Part shown: piece after piece, positions 1 to 3,730 of the stretch | Layout of the letters: each line of letters opens with the position of its first letter | Position numbering within the stretch: the stretch's first letter is position 1 | DNA from: an uncultured Alistipes sp. | GTDB lineage: Bacteria > Bacteroidota > Bacteroidia > Bacteroidales > Rikenellaceae | Reading direction: 5' to 3' | DNA: 5,524 nucleotides | Assembly: GCA_947174295.1 (NCBI GenBank) | Contig: CAMWIG010000144.1 | Span: 1-5,524, forward strand | Translations under genes and position numbers: made by a program | The notes under the pieces: model-generated | Told to the model about the DNA's origin: nothing | The model's database searches: none | The model's input: the letters and a program-made list of their open reading frames with translations, nothing else

Positions 1-604
1 TAGTTGTAGATAATCGAGCTTGAAATCGAACTGTTGGGGATGTAGATGGTCTGGTTGTCGCCAGTGAGTATCTGCGTCGAAAAGAGCTTGATTTCGCGCA
101 CCGTGCCCGACTGTCCCTGCGCCGAGATGAAGTCGCCGACACGGTAAGGCTTGAAGAGCAGGATGAGCACGCCGCCCGCGAAGTTCTGGAACGTGCCGCT
201 CAGAGCCATACCTATGGCCAAAGTGGCCGATGCGAACATGGCGACTATCGAGGTCATGTTGACGCCCAGCATCTGCACTACGGTGAGAATCACGAGCGCC
301 GACAGCACCACGCGTATCATGTTGCCGAGGAACGAACGCAGCGACGGCTCGACATTGCGGCGGTCGAACGCAGCTTCGGTCAGGCGGATGATGCGACGGA
401 TAATCCAGCGGCCTACGATCCATATCAGCAGCGCTCCGGCAATCTTGATACCTACCCACACGGCTTCGCCGGCGAGGTTCGAGAAGAACTGCGAATAATC
501 CATATGGACGAGTTTGTCGATTTTCTCGGCGAACTGCGCCTTCTGCAAGCTGTCGGGCACCAAAAGCCCGTCGGGCGCGGGATTATCGGTAAGGAGTGTG
601 AACA
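1..604 (-). CDS. MscS-family mechanosensitive ion channel (3' end beyond window)
   Basis: Small-conductance mechanosensitive channel of the inner membrane. The family opens under membrane tension to release solutes during hypo-osmotic shock. The frame is open from the ATG at 604-602 to the window edge, giving 201 residues with no stop, so the C-terminal part is missing. Three hydrophobic segments are visible at about residues 46-67, 92-114 and 117-151. The third has the glycine/alanine-patterned TM3 pore helix (IGMALSGTFQNFAGGVL, 131-147). It is followed by FKPYRVGDFI (151-160), the start of the MscS beta domain, then GTVREIKLFSTQI and YIPNSSI, which align well with the E. coli MscS core from memory. 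The missing part should be the cytoplasmic alpha/beta cage. The N-terminal 45 residues are polar and short, so this is a basic three-TM form. It is divergent from the DUF5689 lipoprotein pair and shares its AT-rich promoter region. Family assignment is near certain; orthology to a specific E. coli paralogue is not, so no symbol is given. Confidence 0.93.
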
Positions 605-636
605 TTTTTCAATTTTTTAAATTCGTAATAATCGGA

Positions 637-644
637 CAAAAGTA
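637..644 (-). promoter_or_regulatory. -7 promoter box for the MscS-family gene
   Basis: Read on the minus strand this is TACTTTTG, an exact match to the Bacteroidota -7 consensus TAnnTTTG. It lies 32 bp upstream of the channel's ATG, so the leader would be about 25 nt. No TTG or TTTG -33 box is visible at the usual 17-23 bp spacing, so the promoter is weak or atypical. The assignment rests on the consensus match, position and AT-rich context. Confidence 0.5.
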
Positions 645-655
645 ATAATTTTTTT

Positions 656-663
656 TAACTTTG
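656..663 (+). promoter_or_regulatory. -7 promoter box for the DUF5689 lipoprotein pair
   Basis: TAACTTTG matches the Bacteroidota -7 consensus TAnnTTTG exactly. It sits 35 bp before the ATG at 699 (77 bp before the alternative ATG at 741) and directly after an AT-only run. I see no TTTG -33 element upstream on this strand. The place where it would be is occupied by the opposing -7 box of the channel gene. Confidence 0.5.
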
Positions 664-698
664 TAGCAGTCTGCCATGCCAACCGGTACTTTTTGAAC

Positions 699-1511
699 AT
701 GGATGCAACTTCGAACACTCAGCGCACTGCCAAAAGCGGCATGTCGATCGGCCGATTGTTACTCCTCGCGGCGACCGCCGCGTCGGCGTGCGTGTTCGCA
801 TGCGCATGCCGCGACTCGTTCGACGAACCGCGCAGCACCGGACCGGCACCGCCCGAGGCGAACATATCCATCGCCGCACTTTGCGAAGCATACGCCGGAC
901 GCACCGTTCTGCTGAACGGAGGTCTGGTGATTTCGGGGCGCGTGACGACGAGCGACCGGGCCGGCAACTTCCGCTATTCGTTCGCCGTCGACGACGGAAC
1001 GGGAGGCGTGGAGGTCATGGCCCGTCTCTCCGACCTGCACCGCGTATATCCCGAAGGCAGCATCGTCGCCGTATCGCTCGACGGTCTGGCCATGGGCGAG
1101 AGCCGCGGCGTAAAACAGATAGGCCTCATGCCGGCAGAGTACGGCTACTACCCCACCGACTACATACCCTCGCGCACCGAGCTCGACCTGCATATCTTCC
1201 GCTCGTGGGACGGCGGCCGGGCCGTCCCGCTCGAAACGTCGGCGGCGGAGCTCACGGCAGGCATGTGCGGTCGTCTGGTAAGAATCGCCGGCATGCGGTG
1301 CGAGGGCGGCACATGGGCCGGATACGCGATTTTCGAAGACGCAGAGGGCCGGCGCATAGCCACCAGCGTGAGCGATTACGCCGATTTCGCAGAGAAGAGC
1401 ATCCCCGAAGGAGCGGTCGCGCTGACGGGGATTCTACAATACGGGAGAGTGAATGATGAGGGTGAAATGTTTATCGTCAAACTGCGCGACGAGGGCGATT
1501 GCGGCAGTTAG
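699..1511 (+). CDS. DUF5689 domain-containing lipoprotein (first of tandem pair)
   Basis: Predicted exported protein of 270 residues, function unknown. A hydrophobic signal segment at about residues 19-36 is followed by cysteines at 31, 35 and 37 and then an acidic stretch, RDSFDEP. This fits a Bacteroidota lipoprotein whose acidic residues after the Cys favour surface export, but the lipobox is not textbook and the acylated Cys (35 or 37) is unclear. The mature part begins NISIAALCEAY (55-65) and continues with SGRVTTSDRAGNF (79-91) and VDDGTGGVEV (97-106), then LSDLHRVYP (110-118). This is the DUF5689 pattern; G-x-V...D-x-TGG-[IV]-x-V also resembles OB-fold beta barrels, which is inference. 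A C-terminal segment (about 230-266, IPEGAVALTGILQYGR) looks like further barrel strands. I chose ATG 699. TTG 693 is an in-frame alternative, and ATG 741 would give a shorter, more typical signal peptide and may be the true start. The 3' end overlaps the next gene by 59 bp. Confidence 0.82.
   Translation: MDATSNTQRTAKSGMSIGRLLLLAATAASACVFACACRDSFDEPRSTGPAPPEANISIAALCEAYAGRTVLLNGGLVISGRVTTSDRAGNFRYSFAVDDGTGGVEVMARLSDLHRVYPEGSIVAVSLDGLAMGESRGVKQIGLMPAEYGYYPTDYIPSRTELDLHIFRSWDGGRAVPLETSAAELTAGMCGRLVRIAGMRCEGGTWAGYAIFEDAEGRRIATSVSDYADFAEKSIPEGAVALTGILQYGRVNDEGEMFIVKLRDEGDCGS
1443..1449 (+). promoter_or_regulatory. Shine-Dalgarno-like site inside upstream gene
   Basis: GGGAGAG lies 3 bp before ATG 1453 (6 bp before ATG 1456), within the 3' coding part of the first lipoprotein gene. 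Bacteroidota rarely depend on SD pairing, so this may be coincidental. Its position does support initiation at 1453/1456 rather than after the upstream stop at 1511. The next possible start would lose the signal peptide. Confidence 0.35.
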
Positions 1512-2247
1512 CATCGTAACGACATGTATAGCGGCGGCGTCATGCGGTTCGGCATCGTCGCCCGGATACGAACGAAGTCCGTCGGAAGTGTCGATCGCAT
1601 GGCTGCGGTCGACGGGCCGCGACGCGTCGACCGTAATTCGCGGCGACCTCTCGATACGCGGCCGTGTGACGGCCAACGACGCCTACGGGGAGTTCTTCAA
1701 GTCGATAGTCGTGGAGGACGCCACCGGCGGCATCGAGATTCTGTTCGACCTCTACAATCTGCACCGCATGTTTCCCCTCTATGCCGAGGTGACGCTCCAC
1801 TGTCAGGGCCTGGCACTCGGACGCTACGGCAGCATGCTCGTCCTCGGCGAACGGCCGACGGGCGAATATGTCGTCGACCGCATACCGACGGTCGACACCC
1901 GCCGTTTCACGGTGCGGCGGACCGGCGACGACGCCGACATCGAGTTTCCGACCGTGGCGATTCCCGCACTCGCACCGCGTCATATCGGACGCACCGTAAG
2001 AATCGAACATCTCTCGGCTGAGGGCGGCCGCTGGTGCGACTACGACCCCGAAACGGGCTCCGCGCTCGACTCCGAGCGCACGGCCTGCGACAACGACGGC
2101 AACACCCTGCGCATCATTGTCGACCGGCGATGCACGTACGCGGAAGAGACGATGCCGCACGGCGAATTCACGCTATGCGGCATCGTGGAGTATCGCGACG
2201 GCGACTACGCTCTGCGCATCGCCAACCGCGGAATATTCGTGCAATGA
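1453..2247 (+). CDS. DUF5689 domain-containing lipoprotein (second of tandem pair)
   Basis: Predicted lipoprotein of 264 residues, paralogous to the gene just upstream; function unknown. It has a basic N-terminus, a hydrophobic stretch (about 15-29) and a lipobox-like AAAS-Cys with Cys at 31, followed by a Ser/Gly/Pro-rich linker. The DUF5689 region starts at VSIAWLRST (46-54) and continues with IRGRVTANDAYGEFF (68-82), VVEDATGGIEI (86-96), LYNLHRMFP (100-108) and GEYVVDRIP (137-145). Nearly the same landmarks occur in the same order in the upstream protein, so the pair arose by tandem duplication. A cysteine-containing insert (WCDYDPETGSALDSERTACD, 194-213) is unique to this copy. Translation starts at ATG 1453 or the adjacent ATG 1456, inside the upstream coding region in a different frame. 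A purine-rich GGGAGAG at 1443-1449 is SD-like and unusual for this phylum, suggesting translational coupling. The stop is 4 bp from the stop of convergent obgE. Confidence 0.85.
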   Translation: MMRVKCLSSNCATRAIAAVSIVTTCIAAASCGSASSPGYERSPSEVSIAWLRSTGRDASTVIRGDLSIRGRVTANDAYGEFFKSIVVEDATGGIEILFDLYNLHRMFPLYAEVTLHCQGLALGRYGSMLVLGERPTGEYVVDRIPTVDTRRFTVRRTGDDADIEFPTVAIPALAPRHIGRTVRIEHLSAEGGRWCDYDPETGSALDSERTACDNDGNTLRIIVDRRCTYAEETMPHGEFTLCGIVEYRDGDYALRIANRGIFVQ

Positions 2248-2251
2248 GACT

Positions 2252-3265
2252 CTACTCGTGCAGTGCGGCCCAAAGCATGTCTTTGAGACGGGTGATGTTG
2301 AGCCCCGACACCGACGATATGAAGACCGACGGTATGCCCTCGGGCAGGTGCTCGCGCATCTGCTCGATGAGTTCGTCGTCGAGCATGTCGCACTTCGTTA
2401 TGGCCAGCAGCCGGTTCTTGTCCAGCAGCTCGGGGTTGTACTGCGTGAGCTCGCCGAGCAGAACGTCGTAGTCCTTGCGGATGTCGTCGCTGTCGGCAGG
2501 TATCATGAACAGCAGCACCGAATTGCGCTCGATATGGCGCAGGAAGCGCGTACCCAGGCCGCGGCCCTCGTGAGCCCCTTCGATGATGCCCGGAATATCG
2601 GCCATGACGAACGACTTGTGGTCGCGCGTCTCGACGATGCCGAGGTTGGGTTCGAGCGTGGTGAAGGCATAGTTGGCAATCTTGGGCTTGGCAGCCGAAA
2701 CGACCGACAGCAGAGTGCTCTTTCCGGCGTTGGGAAATCCGACCAGACCGACGTCGGCCAGCACTTTGAGTTCGAGGATGAACGCACCCTCGTCGCCCTC
2801 CTCTCCGGGTTGCGCATAACGCGGCGTCTGATTGGTGGCACTCTTGAAGTTCCAGTTGCCCAGACCGCCGCGGCCGCCTTTGAGCAGAACCAGACGCTCG
2901 CCGTGAGCCGTGACCTCGCCTACATATTCGTTCACCGTCTCGCCGTCCTCGGTCTCGACGACACGGCGTGCGACCGTGCCGAGCGGCACGGGAATGACGA
3001 TGTCGCGGGCATCCTTGCCCGACGAACGGCCGCCCGAACCGCACTCGCCGTCCTCGGCGAACTGGTGGCGCTGGTATTTGAGATGTATGAGCGTCCAATA
3101 CTGGCTGTCGCCCTGCAATACGATGCTGCCGCCCTTGCCGCCGTCGCCGCCGTCGGGACCGCCGAAAGCGACGAACTTCTCGCGGCGGAAATGGGCCGAG
3201 CCCGCACCGCCATGGCCCGAACGGGCGAATATCTTGACGTAGTCTACGAAATTGCTTCCTGCCAT
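2252..3265 (-). CDS. obgE: Obg family GTPase (ObgE/CgtA)
   Basis: Conserved GTPase that associates with the 50S ribosomal subunit and is linked to ribosome assembly, stringent response and cell-cycle control. It has 337 residues. The N-terminal Obg fold (about 2-158) is glycine-rich, with FGGPDGGDGGKGGSI (34-48), DIVIPVPLGT (88-97) and GGRGGLGN (130-137). The G domain (about 170-335) carries G1 GFPNAGKST (176-184), G2 threonines in NYAFTT (198-203), G3 DIPG (223-226), G4 TKCD (290-293) and G5 SSVSG (317-321). G4 is TKxD rather than NKxD, which I recall as usual in Bacteroidota Obg proteins. The protein ends just after the G domain, without the variable C-terminal OCT domain of some bacterial Obg proteins. 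The start ATG at 3265 gives the canonical N-terminus MAGSNFVDYVKI. The gene appears monocistronic, with its own promoter to the right and a convergent neighbour to the left. Confidence 0.97.
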   Translation of the reverse strand: MAGSNFVDYVKIFARSGHGGAGSAHFRREKFVAFGGPDGGDGGKGGSIVLQGDSQYWTLIHLKYQRHQFAEDGECGSGGRSSGKDARDIVIPVPLGTVARRVVETEDGETVNEYVGEVTAHGERLVLLKGGRGGLGNWNFKSATNQTPRYAQPGEEGDEGAFILELKVLADVGLVGFPNAGKSTLLSVVSAAKPKIANYAFTTLEPNLGIVETRDHKSFVMADIPGIIEGAHEGRGLGTRFLRHIERNSVLLFMIPADSDDIRKDYDVLLGELTQYNPELLDKNRLLAITKCDMLDDELIEQMREHLPEGIPSVFISSVSGLNITRLKDMLWAALHE

Positions 3266-3285
3266 AATTGTCGTGGTTAAAAATT

Positions 3286-3315
3286 CCGCATGACTCGTCG
3301 ACGACGGACATGCGG
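3286..3315 (-). promoter_or_regulatory. obgE leader stem-loop followed by T run (possible attenuator)
   Basis: On the minus strand, CCGCATG pairs perfectly with CATGCGG over 7 bp (3315-3309 with 3292-3286). The 16-nt interior contains the 10-bp palindrome TCGTCGACGA (3295-3304). The stem is followed two bases later by five Ts (3283-3279 region, AATTTTTAACC). It lies between the predicted promoter and the obgE ATG, 21 nt upstream of the start codon. The shape resembles an intrinsic terminator, so it could act as an attenuator or simply as a stabilising leader hairpin. No ligand-sensing element is recognisable. Confidence 0.45.
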
Positions 3316-3335
3316 CTTCGTGGGTTTATCGCGGA

Positions 3336-3368
3336 CAAAGATAGCAATAAATAAATTCAAAATTCAAA
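3336..3368 (-). promoter_or_regulatory. obgE promoter (-33 TTTG and -7 TATCTTTG)
   Basis: On the minus strand, TATCTTTG at 3343-3336 is an exact TAnnTTTG -7 box. A TTTG -33 box lies at 3368-3365, separated by 21 bp, within the 17-23 bp range described for Bacteroidota. The predicted transcript would start near 3329, giving a leader of about 64 nt that includes the stem-loop at 3286-3315. The -33 box is part of the heptamer repeat, which offers further TTTG copies at 7-bp steps, although only this copy has normal spacing. Confidence 0.6.
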
Positions 3369-3385
3369 ATTCAAAATTCAAAATT
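3355..3385. repeat. Tandem ATTCAAA heptamer repeat, four copies
   Basis: Four perfect head-to-tail copies of ATTCAAA (3355-3361, 3362-3368, 3369-3375, 3376-3382) are followed by a partial ATT. On the minus strand the unit reads TTTGAAT, so every copy contains the TTTG of a -33 promoter box. The tract sits at the upstream edge of the obgE promoter. Short AT-rich heptamer arrays of this kind are, as far as I recall, common between genes in Bacteroidota. The array is too short and has no spacers, so it is not a CRISPR. Confidence 0.9.
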
Positions 3386-3660
3386 ACCATTCGGCACATG
3401 ATACTGTCCGGGGCGAAGCATCGATCGGCCATACTCCCCCGGGGCGAATTCGCCGGATTCGGACAGCCGAGTATCCGAACAACGGCTGAAAACAGAAGCC
3501 GGAAAGCGCACGAGCAGGCCGAAGTACGCCCGTGCCGAACGGGAGCTCGGTCGAAGAGCCGGATACGGAAAGTCGGGCTCGGGAACACACCGAACGTTCG
3601 CTTATGCCGCGGCGGTGTATCTTCGGCAAAGCCGAAAATTACGAATAAAGGCCGTCGTCG
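3386..3660. other. Non-coding intergenic stretch rich in short palindromes
   Basis: No convincing gene is seen between the heptamer repeat and the terminator to its right. The stretch is GC-rich and contains several short symmetric elements: CCCCGGGG at 3437-3444, GGCGAATTCGCC at 3443-3454, CGAACGTTCG at 3591-3600, and the hairpin TTCGGC-AAA-GCCGAA at 3622-3636. An imperfect direct repeat of about 17 bp (ATACT...CCGGGGCGAA) occurs at 3401-3417 and 3431-3448. Open frames here are rich in Arg, Pro and Ser, run into the neighbouring terminator or repeat, and match no family I know. A small RNA cannot be excluded. Confidence 0.5.
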
Positions 3661-3669
3661 GGAGTCGAA

Positions 3670-3698
3670 ACGGCCGGGAACATTCCGCTCCCGGCCGT
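3670..3698 (-). terminator. Stem-loop terminator after the SusE/F-like gene
   Basis: ACGGCCGGGA (3670-3679) and TCCCGGCCGT (3689-3698) form a perfect 10-bp GC-rich stem with a 9-nt loop. It starts 32 bp past the stop codon at 3731-3733. On the minus strand the stem is followed by only TTTCG, so the T run is weak. It fits a strong hairpin terminator or 3' end-stabilising structure. Its position suggests that the SusE/F-like gene is the last of its operon. Confidence 0.6.
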
Positions 3699-3730
3699 CG
3701 TATCGCACGCAGCGCTGCCGCGTCCGGCCT

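Noticed and set aside
151..498. 115-codon plus-strand frame opposite the MscS-family gene
   Set aside because: It is antisense to the conserved channel core and shows no protein-like pattern.
2117..3280. 387-codon open frame on the plus strand opposite obgE
   Set aside because: It is antisense to a certain Obg GTPase with all G motifs. Its composition (Arg/Ala/Val-rich) and lack of any family pattern are what GC-rich third positions create on the opposite strand.
3355..3385. CRISPR array or transposon end at the heptamer repeat
   Set aside because: Units are 7 bp with no spacers, and there is no transposase, terminal inverted repeat or target-site duplication nearby.
3364..3708. 114-codon minus-strand frame in the intergenic region
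   Set aside because: It would start beyond the terminator stem-loop and end within the heptamer repeat (C-terminal ILNFEF comes from the repeat). It is rich in Arg/Pro/Ser/Cys, matches no family I recognise and has no promoter box.
3386..3730. tRNA or other known RNA gene in the intergenic region
   Set aside because: I found no acceptor stem with T-loop GGTTCGAATC-type sequence and no recognisable riboswitch or structured RNA family.
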